From: Styela clava
Taxonomy: Eukaryota > Chordata > Ascidiacea > Stolidobranchia > Styelidae
Assembly: GCF_964204865.1 (NCBI RefSeq)
Contig: NC_135254.1
Location: 19,411,001-19,475,000, forward strand
Length of the DNA stretch: 64,000 bases
Direction: 5' to 3'
Shown: in pieces, positions 1 to 9,986 of the stretch
How the letters are laid out: each line of letters begins with the position of its first letter
Numbering within the stretch: the first letter of the stretch is position 1
Translations under genes and position numbers: made by a program
Notes under the pieces: model-generated
Seen by the model: only the letters and a program-made list of their open reading frames with translations
The model's database searches: none
What the model was told of the DNA's origin: nothing

Positions 1-109
1 CTTAATATATATATATAGATGTGTATAATATTTCTCGTTTTTGAACCGAAATAATGTGCACTATTAATAATGCTCATAGACTATTGTTTCAAACCGTCTG
101 CCCTGCACA

Positions 110-232
110 CTTGAGGTATAATTACATAGTATCGGTATCGGCAATATCGGTCGTTTTCAAATATCGGCTTATCGGTTTCGACTTTTTAGCGGGTATCGGT
201 GACAAAAGTGATATCGGTACATCTCTAGTCTT
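110..232. mobile_element. hAT-like element end with repeated TATCGG motif
   Basis: The stretch carries repeated TATCGG words and ends in GATATCGGTACATCTCT, the inverted form of a terminus common in hAT elements (AGAGATGTACCGATATC). No matching partner end or target duplication was found, so it is read as a truncated remnant. The short open frames over it are not convincing genes. Confidence 0.4.
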
Positions 233-927
233 AATACGGCCAATGTTGGATTTTGCTCTGTCAAACTGCCGTCTTGGTTTGATTAAATGGAAGAATCTGC
301 GTCCAATAGTAGTTGCACAACTTGGCAAAGCGAAAATATGGCACATTAGCATTGTTTCCTCGTCCGTATGTAAAAAGTGGTTCACCCTCCAGGGTAGCGG
401 AGCTTTCACGAGCTCAATCGATGGTCGTTATCCTAAACCGGATTGACGACCTTCAAGCTAATAATTACGATTCCCAACTTGCGTCGTTTAAAAAATCACT
501 CCCGATCCAATTCTTCGTCTACATGGCTGAGACGTGTTCCGCACCTTTCGTCACACACTGCACCGGTTCAAATCTCGTGGAGCAGTGTTTCCCAGCGTGT
601 TGGTCGCCTGGAAACCCTCTTGGGCCGCCTGTTTAAGTTATCGGCACTATATTCTAGAAAAATTTATTGTTCATTTTGTAATTAAAACTGAATTGTCGAA
701 TAATGATGGGAAGAATCACGGCTAAACTAAAGCCATGTTATTATTTGAAAATCTCGCCGACGGCAAACAAGCGAAGCCTTCTTATGAGTGCAACTTTGAG
801 ATAATTTATGTTGAAATCAATGCAATGTAAAAATCATTGTATCGGGTAGTAATTTAATTTTGCAGCCATAAAAGCACTACGTACCGTTTCGCATGAGAGC
901 ATATTTCTAGGTCGCAATAGTTCAGAA

Positions 928-931
928 AATG

Positions 932-972
<41 letters not shown>
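928..972. repeat. AT/TATA dinucleotide microsatellite
   Basis: About 20 uninterrupted AT repeats. The alternating Tyr-Ile translation seen here on both strands is an artefact of the repeat. A similar run lies at 11848-11874. Confidence 0.95.
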
Positions 973-973
<1 letters not shown>

Positions 974-1027
974 ACATATTTGGCTCGCTTGAAAAAAAGG
1001 CTGGAAACCACTGTCGGGGAGAATAGT

Positions 1028-1095
1028 TATGTGCAAAAGGATTGCAGAACTCCCCGCCGTCATAGGGTGGGTGATTCACATAACCAGGACCGGAT
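1028..1095 (+). mobile_element. SINE-A fragment
   Basis: The segment matches the middle of the tRNA-derived SINE best seen at 30066-30412 (shared words GGATTGC, ACTCC, GCCGTC, AGGGTGG, GATTCAC). Only the body is present. It ends just before the hAT element that begins at 1116. Confidence 0.5.
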
Positions 1096-1115
1096 CAAGC
1101 GTTTCAGGCCCTAAA

Positions 1116-1806
1116 CCAGTGGTTCCCAAACCTTTTAGTATTTTTGCACCTGAATCGAAGTAAAAGCTGAATTACCCCTTTAATAAAAATAAAATTTGTA
1201 GCGCGCAATTTATCAAATTTAATAGCAACAATAACATAATAATCTATAAGCATGAGAAGAACCTCCTGGTTTAATCTCAGTGGGAAGGGTGGCCTTTCTC
1301 AGCAATCTAACCTAGGCAAAGTGGATGTCAGACATCATTTAATATCATGGTTCCATATTTAAATTTTGCAATATCTGTCTTTGCAAAGTCAATTTTAAAT
1401 CTCTCATTCGAATCTCTAAGAAATTTCACTTTCGCAGCAAATTGGTTATCACTACGCTTTGTTTGAGCAAAAATGACGACAGAGCGATCTATTAGTCTAT
1501 TGCTCCTCCCAATCCAATTAATCATAGGATGCTAAACTTGTGCTCGGCACTCCAGTCCAGAATTATGTAGTGTAGGACAAAGCGTTGTAACATGTCAGTG
1601 TCAGCTGCGTGTACATTATGACATAACAACTAACAATATTCACAAACTAAATTACTAAATGCAAGCGCTTCACGACCAGATTTTACTCAGACCTGCGAAA
1701 AGCACGGCAATTACATAAAAAATTGAACGCCTGAATTACCCTCTAAGAATTGTTGAATTACAAATTACCCCGTTTAGGGGTAATAACACCCAGTTTGAGA
1801 ATCAAC
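1116..1806. mobile_element. Non-autonomous hAT element
   Basis: The left end reads CCAGTGGTTCCCAAACC and the right end CAGTTTGAGAATCAAC, an imperfect terminal inverted repeat of the common CAGTGGTTCTCAAAC type. Flanks are GCCCTAAA (1108-1115) and GCCCTAAG (1807-1814), a 7-of-8 target duplication typical of hAT. There is no transposase. An interior segment near 1688-1740 recurs just outside the right end at about 1819-1872. Confidence 0.7.
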
Positions 1807-2399
1807 GCCCTAAGACTAAGAACTGCAAAAAGCACGGCAATTACATAACAAATTTAACGTCGGAAATTACACCGAATTACCCATTAATTTTATCAATTGA
1901 TATAAAACTATTTATAATAACAATGAAGCTGGTTACTGTTTTATTTGAAATTGAATAAGTAAGTTTTAGTATCCATAACTAGTTGAGGACCAAGTTATGA
2001 ATAATCACAAGAATATTTTTCTAAAAACAGTTTTCGCGCCTACAACCATTTATAGAGAGGTTTAAGATGATACTTGAGAAAAAAAAGTAAGCAAAAATAC
2101 ATTTCAGCCAGGCGAATAGTAGAGTGTTAGTCGTCTAGAAACTCGAATTATTTCCTTAAACACGGACACACCATTGAAAATTTGGATATGAAAATTTCTG
2201 TGGTGCCCTAGGCAGGTGCTTATTTTGCTTAAGGCTTTTTTATTCAGCCCTGCAAAATACCGCTGGTCGTGAGGCCTGGCCCTCCAAATGATTGAACCTC
2301 TTCGTCGGATTTCTTTTCCTCGGTTGAGTAGAAAAACGCTATCCCGCATCAGGTGTTTGACTATGCTAAACAATCGCTTAAAGGAGTGTTTGGCACACG

Positions 2400-2540
2400 G
2401 TGTTGCTTAAATCTTGTTTTATTGATATATCAGTGATATATATATATATTATCATTACCACGCATTCAAAAGTATATCTGATTTAGATGGATAACTTCCC
2501 CAATAACGTTTTTGCGAACGAATATCTAGAATAAAAAAGA
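2400..2540. other. Unassigned AT-rich spacer
   Basis: There is a short AT run near 2437-2450 and no convincing gene. The neighbouring stretch 1880-2400 likewise shows no splice-supported coding exon. Confidence 0.5.
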
Positions 2541-2549
2541 TTAAGGGTG

Positions 2550-3922
2550 GGCCAGGGGTGGGCAAATTGCGGCCCACCGAAGTGTTTCATCCAGCTCACT
2601 TGTGCCTGTAGAAATTACGACTATAGTTTTTATAGATATAAATTTGCGTTGAAAATTTCGATGAAAATGACGAACCGTCGGCTAAAATATAAACCGTATT
2701 CCCAACGAATAATCTGCATCGGAATACAATAATATGCTATTTGGTTAGGGCTGCCAACCATCCCGGAATTGACGTCTGGCGTCCCGTGTCCCAGGCTGGG
2801 CTACGGTTGTCCCGGAATTTACTGACAACCACAGCGTACCAGGATAGAAGGTCATGTAAAGGCTTCGTTTAAAAGAGGAAACGGATGTAATTCACGCGAA
2901 TATCGTATGGGTTATTCAAATAGAAGTGAGTTGAAACTTGTCGATAAGAAATGTTTTGCCAACCATGACTTTCTGGTGACAAAACAATCAACTAAGTTAA
3001 AACAATTGCAAAATGGATTGCATATAAACAGCAGTCACCTTAATTTGAGAGCATCATTCAACTTGGTATATCAATTAAAAAAACGCAAGTAGTTTTAAAG
3101 CGGTCCTGCAGCTGTGAGTCGGTTAAAAGCAAGTAAAGAAAAAAGGTTAAAAGTAAAGAGTAAAGGTGAACATAGGATTAGATCAGTGGTTCTCAAACGG
3201 TGAGGCGCGGCCCACAAGGGGGGAGCTCGTAGACAATTTTTTGAGGGGGCGTGAAGCTAATTAACAATAAAAATATTTGTTAGATTTGATCTTGCCCGCC
3301 CCATTTTGGATATTTACATTATTTACTTTCCGTCCGTGCATTTTCAACGTATTTTTTGAATAAAACACTTTCGCATTACTATCTGTTATTTGTATCTTAT
3401 TGTGAGCTAGTTATTTTTGAGGTGAAGCGAGACTTGCTAAATTATAGAAAGGGATCGCGGCTTTAAAAGTTTGAGATTCACTGGATTAGATTGATTCGTT
3501 TGTATTTGTGCCTCAAAGATTCAACCTTCAAGTTTTTTTGGATTGAGTTTAAATTATTTAAGAGGCTTGAATTTATGAAAATAACGCCGCGGTATGATCA
3601 CTCTTCGACGCACAGCTCACACTGTTTCTTTTGATGTCTTTCGTGATTCACAAGCTTTTGTTTCCATAATTTTCAAATTCTAGTCGTTAAGGTGTCCCGG
3701 AATGTTTTAACACAAAGTTCGCAATCTTATATTTGGTATATATAATTGGGTCACCTGGTACCCTAGCTGTTTGTTGTAGCCTACATTAGCTGTTACGCTT
3801 TTTTATTGTAAATGACCTGTTTTTTATTCATAGTTTTATATTAAGTTTTGAGCATCCGGCTCAGTAACCAAGAATATTATCTGTAACTGGCCTACTCAGA
3901 AAAGTAATTGCCCACCACCGCT
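2550..3922. mobile_element. Possible hAT remnants, several overlapping ends
   Basis: A hAT-type end (CAGGGGTGGGCAAATTGC) begins near 2553. A second type (TAGGGCTGCCAACC) begins near 2749, and GTGTCCCGGAAT appears near 2786 and 3690. Near 3903 the string TTGCCCACCACCG could be the opposite end of the first. Boundaries and target duplications could not be fixed. The complete 300-bp element at 3184-3483 is nested inside. Confidence 0.35.
3184..3483. mobile_element. hAT MITE, exact 8-bp target duplication
   Basis: The ends are CAGTGGTTCTCAAAC and its rough complement GTTTGAGATTCACTG. GATTAGAT lies immediately on both sides (3176-3183 and 3484-3491). The 300-bp interior has no ORF. Related copies are at 16303-16586, 39915-40175 and 53537-53830 and share the words ACAATTTTTTGAGGGGGC and GTGAAGCTAATT. 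Confidence 0.88.
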
Positions 3923-4126
3923 CTAGGTTATACTTCTATAGCAAAAGAACATTAGCGGGCCAATTGCGGAAACTTATGAACTCCTCATTTTAAATAATAT
4001 AGTACAAAAACCAGCTTGAATACGGCGCAATGAGACCAAACGCTTTCTTCTAATGATATTATGACGTAATGTCTCGAGTAATAATTTATGGTTTAGTAGC
4101 TGAACTTAATTTTTGCAATAATAATA

Positions 4127-4200
4127 ACAAGAGAGAAATACTCAAACATATGGAAACGAATGTGAACGACTACGTCAAACAGCGTAAATTCGGATGAAAT
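4127..4200. repeat. Repeat family C fragment
   Basis: Carries the family words CAAGAGAG, TACTCAAACATATGGA and ACGACTACG, also seen at 26537-26780 and 57427-57500. It looks like the head of a SINE-like or LINE-3'-end repeat. Class is unassigned. Confidence 0.4.
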
Positions 4201-4300
4201 TACTCTAATTAAAAAGGATACGTTGGACAAAATAACTCAATGATTATATGGTATTCATTCCTTCAAAGTCGCATAAAATACAATTGCAGGATTCTTTTTT

Positions 4301-4372
4301 CTGTAACTAGCATAGGTAGTTGAACTATGTATGTCTGAAGAAGTCTGACCTTGGTCAGACGAAACGTTACAG
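4301..4372 (+). other. Hammerhead-ribozyme-like three-stem motif
   Basis: Three stems surround hammerhead core words. The closing stem is CTGTAAC (4301-4307) with GTTACAG (4366-4372). A short stem pairs GCATA with TATGT before CTGAAGA (4335-4341, the CUGANGA core). A perfect 8-bp hairpin GTCTGACC/GGTCAGAC with a TT loop (4343-4360) is followed by GAAAC (4361-4365). It departs from the consensus by one extra A at 4342 and by TA rather than GU-H before the expected cleavage site. Hammerheads of this kind are known in Penelope-like retroelements and retrozymes. Activity is not implied. Confidence 0.45.
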
Positions 4373-5512
4373 AAATATATTTGTGTTAGTGTGCAGCAAG
4401 ACTCTTGAATCACTTAGCATGGCAAGCTTAGCATTTTTTAATGTATGAGTATCAGCACATAGACGCGAAGATCGCGTATCAATAAGGCCTTAGCTGTCTG
4501 GTTGAGATGGCGGACAAGCGTGACGGAAGTGTTTCTATATTTCAAAAAGATGTTTCAGTGAAACAGAATAGGACTGTATGAGACTCCCGTAGGAGAATAT
4601 TTGGAACAAAAATAAATAAGAGCGATAGCATTCAAACGGCTTCAACGAACTCCGAAAACGTGCCAGTATTCAAAAAATTGAAAAGAATTTATCAAACGTT
4701 TCGTGTTCAAATATAAATTTTTATATAACGAAGATTATATTTTCTCATATATATATATATTTGCTGAGTGTGACATACCGATCTACACGTGTACTTTCAA
4801 TTTATCTCTAAGCAGACGGGTCCCATTTGATAAAAAACTTGTTCCACATAAATTTGCATCGATAAGTTTTCTTCGCCTGCATTTTCCTCCCAAGCTCTAC
4901 ACGATATAGATCTATATATAGGAGGTAAATGACCATACCCTGCGCGTTCGCACTCCCGTGTTGTTAAACACACGTTAACAGAGTGTAACCCCGATCTGCA
5001 CTTCTTCGGAGGTCAATAAGCACACAATGTATTGTAATGCCAAATGTTCGTATATTGTTAGGTTGCACATTCGAAATGAATCCAAATAACAGATATATTG
5101 AAATATACACTTAGACGGTTAAGTTAAACACAGTTAAACAGTTGCAATCCAAAGCAGTAATTAACACACATGAAACATCCTATATTCTCAACTTCCGAAG
5201 GCCGGTAACACGTGACGAATTGCTCGATACAATGAATATTGCTAAGACTTGTCGCTTGTCGCGCGATAAATTTTACCAGAGAAATAGGGCATTGGCCTAT
5301 TCATTGAATTCACTTACTATTAATACAAAAAGATTAAATAACATTGAAATCAATAGTTACAATCCACATTCGCTACAGTTCATTCCTTTTAATCTTTCCG
5401 TCAAAGCGAATATTTATTGACGATTTTTTATCAGTAATCATCCTGTATAAGATGTAGAATGTAGATGTCTTCATTTGCTAATTTTAATTAAAATTGCTAA
5501 TTTTGGTACACT

Positions 5513-6510
5513 CAGGAAAGGGTCCGCGACTACGGGGAAGCCCTCCGCTCTGGGTCGGGAAATAATTCAAATTTTCAATAAATATGAGCATCGCATCTGT
5601 GTATCGTATTTATGTATAACAACTTTATAATTCTCTGGGGGCTCCCGAAGTATGCGAACCAAGATGGCGGACATCGGAATGTAATATGTGTACTAGATTA
5701 GGGTTAGGCCATAATTTTAGGTATAAATACTACGGGAGGCTCTTGGCTAGTCTTCGAACTGATAATAGAACTAAAATAAGGAAAATTGGAAAAAATTATC
5801 GCCTAACCCTAACCTGTTACCCATGTTACGTTCCGATGTCCGCCATCTTGGTTCGCATACTTCGGGAGCACCATTCTCTGACTATAATTATGAATGTTTC
5901 CCCGAGTATACACTTCTTTATTTACTGCCGTAACATTGGCCAATCAGCATAAGTGCAAAATTGAAGTAACAATAAACGTTTCAGAAGCGCTCAGATACTT
6001 TTGCCATTCAGACAGTCTTTCGTGGTTGTGAATATTATCTCGTTTTGGCGGTTTTCGCGTGTTGTTTGTTAGTTTTTAGTTGGGTTTTGGTAAATATAAG
6101 TCCTAATCAAATAACTCAATAATCATTTTGCTCTGTCAGATTTTTATTTTAAATTCAGTAATCAAAAATTAATCTAGAAAGAGCTGTGATAGACTAGGCC
6201 AGACTTTTGGCACATGTAAATGAAAGGTTGTTGAATGTATTGAATTAAAATGATAGTTTGGAACATATAAACCGGTTTATAGGCGCGAACTCGCAAAACC
6301 ATTATTTAAATAATAACCCATAATTTTGCAATGGTAGAGTATAAAGCGGAAGAATTTTGACGGGATCGAAAATCGAGGAAACATTCATTACGTAGATGTT
6401 TGCATTGGTAATTGGTATTATCCTACACAATTGTATTGTTTCGTAGCAATGCGGGGATAGCAGTAGTCGTGTGGAATTGCTTGATAAAGACAGATGATGA
6501 GATTTGTCCA
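5513..6510 (+). mobile_element. hAT-derived repeat, left copy, split by a MITE
   Basis: The segment begins with GGGTCCGCGACTACGGGG and includes ATGAGCATCGCATCTGTGTA and TCGTTTTGGCGGTTTTCGCG. The same sequence recurs in the same orientation at 7615-8220, and part of it inside the nested hAT at 32609-33344. A MITE at 5638-5872 interrupts it. Together with 7615-8220 it brackets the broken transposase at 6622-7591. Confidence 0.6.
5638..5872. mobile_element. MITE-Y, type copy with long terminal inverted repeats
   Basis: The 235-bp element has near-perfect terminal inverted repeats of about 45 bp. The outer parts read GGGGCTCCCGAAGTATGCG and its complement, followed inward by ACCAAGATGGCGGAC. ATTCTCTG flanks both sides (5630-5637 and 5873-5880), an exact 8-bp target duplication. 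The interior has AGGTTAGGGTTAGG-like words in both orientations. GG termini with 8-bp duplications would fit Merlin or Mutator-like transposons, but no related transposase was seen. Confidence 0.85.
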
Positions 6511-6621
6511 TTCTAAATTAAATAGTCAGGGTGCTGGTACATTTGGTATTGTAAGATATTCTTGGTTAAATTCAATATTCAGCGGGGTTAAGAATTTTAA
6601 AGGTAGTTTTAGTCACAAATA

Positions 6622-7591
6622 ATGTTGACAAACTGGTTACTGAAGAATACTCCAAAAAAGTCGCGAGCGGAAGATACAACGGAGAAATTACGTGAAAACA
6701 GAACACTGCATGCACCTTCAGACATCTTTGCGTTTTCAAGCAGTGGGGACCAACGCCCGACAAAAGACTCATCTCCACACCCTCATCGGATAGCAATACA
6801 TCACTCAAACCATCCTTATGAGCGGAAGTACAGTGAAGAATTTATAAAGCTTGGTTTCAAGTGTATTCTTATAAATGATGAGTCACGTCCTCAATGTGTT
6901 GTTTGTTCCGGTGTTCTTGCCAACGAGAGCCTGAAAGTAGTGAGATTGAAACGCCATCTTACAGCAAAGCATCCAGAATTCATTGACGAACCAATACATT
7001 TTTCCGCCGACCAGAAAAAGAATTGTTAGGCGAAATGAAAACAATGACAAAGTATCTCACAAGCTTAGAAAAATCTCAAAAGGCATTGTATGAAGTGGCA
7101 TATTTAATCGCAAAAGATAAAAAATCACACACCATTGGAGAAACACTAATCAAAACTATTGCAATTAGTCAAATTATGAATGGAGACAAGGTGACTATGG
7201 AAATGAAAGAAATACCAATGTCTGTAGATACCATTCGCCGACGTATCAGCGAAATGGGTCAAGATATTAGGTGCCAACTGATTCATAGAGTCCAAGGAGG
7301 AAAATACGCTTTCCAATTGGAGGAATCCACGGATACGTCTGGTTTAGCGAGTTGATTGTGTTCGTTAGGTATATAAGTTACTCATGTGCTTGGCGCTTTC
7401 TGCTTTCTGGAACATGCACTCGTCAAGACATACTCTCAGCAGTGGCGACGAGACTACAGAATGATGAATTATCATGGGAGCGGTGTGTTAGCATTTGTAC
7501 TGATAGGGCTGGGGCCATGGCGGGAAAACAAAGGTTTTTAGCAAAAGTATTACAAATTGCACCTCATATCAATTTTACGCATTCTTCATAG
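6622..7591 (+). pseudogene. Frameshifted hAT transposase (BED finger, ZBED5/SCAND3-like)
   Basis: Three reading frames follow one another (6622-7029, about 7023-7355, 7352-7591) and together resemble the N-terminal two thirds of a ZBED5/SCAND3-type hAT transposase. The first has a BED zinc finger (KYSEEFIKLGF, then QCVVC and a KRHLTAKHPE block). The second ends in FQLEESTDTSGLAS, matching the family's QLDESTD catalytic motif. The third has CVSICTDRAGAMAGK, matching the CTDGAAAM motif. Small frameshifts separate the parts, and the C-terminal hATC dimerisation domain is missing. It cannot make an intact enzyme. It is flanked by two direct copies of a hAT non-coding repeat. Confidence 0.85.
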
Positions 7592-7614
7592 GGAAAATCT
7601 GACTAGCGAAACAC

Positions 7615-8220
7615 TGGACACACCTGGGGTCCGCAAATACGGGGTAAATATAAGCATCGCGTCTGTGTACCGAATTTAGCTATAACAACTATATAAAACT
7701 CTAATTATAATTATAGATTTTCCCCCGAGTTTAGACTTCCTTATTTACTGTCGTAACATATGGCCAATCAGCATAAGTGCAGAATTTGACGTAACAATAA
7801 ACGTTTTAAATTTAGGTTGATATTAAATTTAAAAATAAAAGTGATGTTATTCAAGCAATTTGTTTCTGTAGTTGTCAATTTTGAAAACCCGATCTCACAT
7901 AAATGTAAAAATGCCTGTAAAAGCTTTTTTTGCAATGCCGGGGGTATTTAGATAGCAATATTGCCCAAAAGATTGCCAAAGTAGCTACCCTATGAATCGC
8001 AAAGACTCTGTTCATGGTTGTGAATATTACCTCGTTTTGTCGGTTTTCGCGTGTTATTTGTTAGATTTTAGTTGTGTTTTGGTAAATATGAGTCCTATAC
8101 TCGCAAACCAATTCTTGAAATAAGTATCAATAATTTTGCAATGGTAGAGTGTAAAGAGGAAGAATGCAAGAGATCAAAAGTCGGGGAAACATTCGTTACT
8201 TAGTTGTTCGCATTGTTATA
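7615..8220 (+). mobile_element. hAT-derived repeat, right copy
   Basis: A second, shorter copy of the 5513-6510 repeat in the same orientation. It begins GGGGTCCGCAAATACGGGG and ends near the shared phrase TTTTGCAATGGTAGAGTGTA and its downstream match. It lacks the internal MITE of the left copy. Confidence 0.6.
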
Positions 8221-8335
8221 TCCTACTACGTAGACTTTAGGTTCTCAAAGTGCTCCGTACGCAGCCTGAGCCTCAAGACTCCGTTAAAGACACTTAGTGT
8301 CTCCGCGAGCTATTCGTTTACTTGAGAACTGTCTT

Positions 8336-8512
8336 CGACCCACTGCCCTATCTCTCTCAACCTTCCTATCCTCGACCCACTGCCCTATCTCCCCAAGTTT
8401 CGCATCCTCTAACCACCGCTCTATCTCCCTTAACTTTTCTCTTTTCTACTGCCCTATCTCCCTCAACCCACCTATTCCCGACCCACGGACCTATCTTCGA
8501 CCTGCGGTGCTA
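8336..8512. repeat. Tandem repeat, about 37-bp unit, 4-5 copies
   Basis: Diverged units starting near 8336, 8373, 8409, 8447 and 8486 share CGACCCACTGCCCTATCTCC followed by a pyrimidine-rich tail. The overlapping open frames on the plus strand are Ser/Pro/Leu-rich products of this repeat and are not counted as genes. Confidence 0.75.
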
Positions 8513-8754
8513 CACTATTCAGTACCTGACCTAACGGCGTTTAATTCACGACCCGATCGCCACACTAAACTTTACTATCTTGCGACCAACTTCCATGGGT
8601 TATACTGGTCGTGTATGCCAATGAGATGATTCAATCGTATGTCGACAAAACATGATTGACGGCATTCGTATATGTAGGCTGGAATCTCAAATGGTAAACA
8701 ATACAGTAACCATAATTGGCAGTTTAAAAATGTGTTATTAATTGGGCTACTGAT

Positions 8755-8834
8755 GATTTCTTGTTGGGAATGACAGTTTTCTAAATTTTAACAAGCCGAA
8801 TCCGGCCCGCGGGCCGTAGTTTGCCGACCTCTGA
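8755..8834 (-). mobile_element. hAT-like element end
   Basis: The string GGCCCGCGGGCCGTAGTTTG then CCGACCTCTG is the inverted form of the CAGAGGTCGGCAAACTACGG terminus common in hAT families. No partner end was identified. Confidence 0.4.
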
Positions 8835-9453
8835 TCTGAACCCTTTAATGAAAGTTTGATCATTTTACTGTGTCGGCCGATATTTGTCCCATCACTGCAT
8901 CTAGAATCACCGATACATTTTTGCATAGACCGAATTCGATATGAAGGTATCAAATATAATTGGCTTCATAACTGCAAACTCTCCCTTAACAACGAAACAT
9001 TGCGATAATCCTAAGTGCTGAAAGAGCAACTCAAAAATACGATTTTAATCCATTCATTGCTAGTAGACGGTTTAATTAACAAGTATTTCATGGTTGCCGA
9101 AGTATATATATTAGTCAACTCAAAGGCGAGCAACGATGAACACAATTGAATTGATATGACAAGACATTTTAAATTTTCGGGTCGGCCATGGATTGAGCGA
9201 TGAGTGTTGCTCGGGAATTTTCTATTTTGAACCCCCTCCCTTTTAATAAAACCATGGCTGCTGCGCCTTTAGTTATAGAGGACTTGCATGGGTCACGTGA
9301 CTTTGTTACTGGACGGCAATAAAACAAAAACGTCCATTTGGCTCCTGTCAGTTGCAAGTCGGATTATACGTTTCCGTTTTGTTTGGCTGTTGAAAATTGT
9401 TATTTCGTATTGTTCCGTTGGCCTTACGTATAGTATAGAGTATAGACAACGAA

Positions 9454-9589
9454 ATGGATCTTCAGTTATATTCCACTGATCCGGAACGTCGCGCAATGTG
9501 GATATCATCTATTGACAGGAATGCTTGGTGTCAAGTTCAGAAGCCATCTCACTTGTGTTTCACTGTTTGCGGACAGCACTTCGTTGATG
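9454..9589 (+). CDS. THAP-like domain exon
   Basis: The frame starts at an ATG and gives a segment with DPERRAMWISSIDRNAW followed by a C-x2-H element (TVCGQHFVDG). This resembles the second half of a THAP zinc finger (PxxRxxW, RxxW, CSxHF). A GT donor follows at 9590 (GATG|GTGAGT). The N-terminal zinc cysteines were not found in frame, and no downstream exon is identified. THAP domains occur in chromatin proteins and in P-element-type transposases, so this may be a cellular gene's first exon or a transposon remnant. A P/THAP-like transposon exists at 30830-35002 in this window. Confidence 0.4.
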
Positions 9590-9986
9590 GTGAGTCATCA
9601 TGTGCCGTTATCAAATTTTTAAATATTCATAAGCTCCCTCATTTTCAAGGAAAGCAGATGACAAACTACTGTTATTGGTAGGCCTAGGCGTAGGCCTACT
9701 TGCAGTCAATATGAATTCAATGGGTTTATTTTGACATTTTTATCTAATGCTGTGATTTTTGTGTTTCTTTGAAAATAGTTACACGAACAACCATTAAATG
9801 TTATGTATTTTAATTGGAATTATCGATCTCTCTAAATTCAACTACACAGTGACGAAAAACTCTTTGTATAATGAGTTTGTTCAGAGCAATCTGGCGGCAA
9901 GTACATCGTTAAACTGAGTTAGGTTCCTAGTTAAATTGTGGTTGCCCAGAGCCTCAAACAATGATTCATGTTGCTATCACACTTAC

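Noticed and set aside
834..1114. Overlapping 60-80 codon frames on both strands with Tyr-Ile runs
   Set aside because: They are translations of the AT microsatellite at 928-972.
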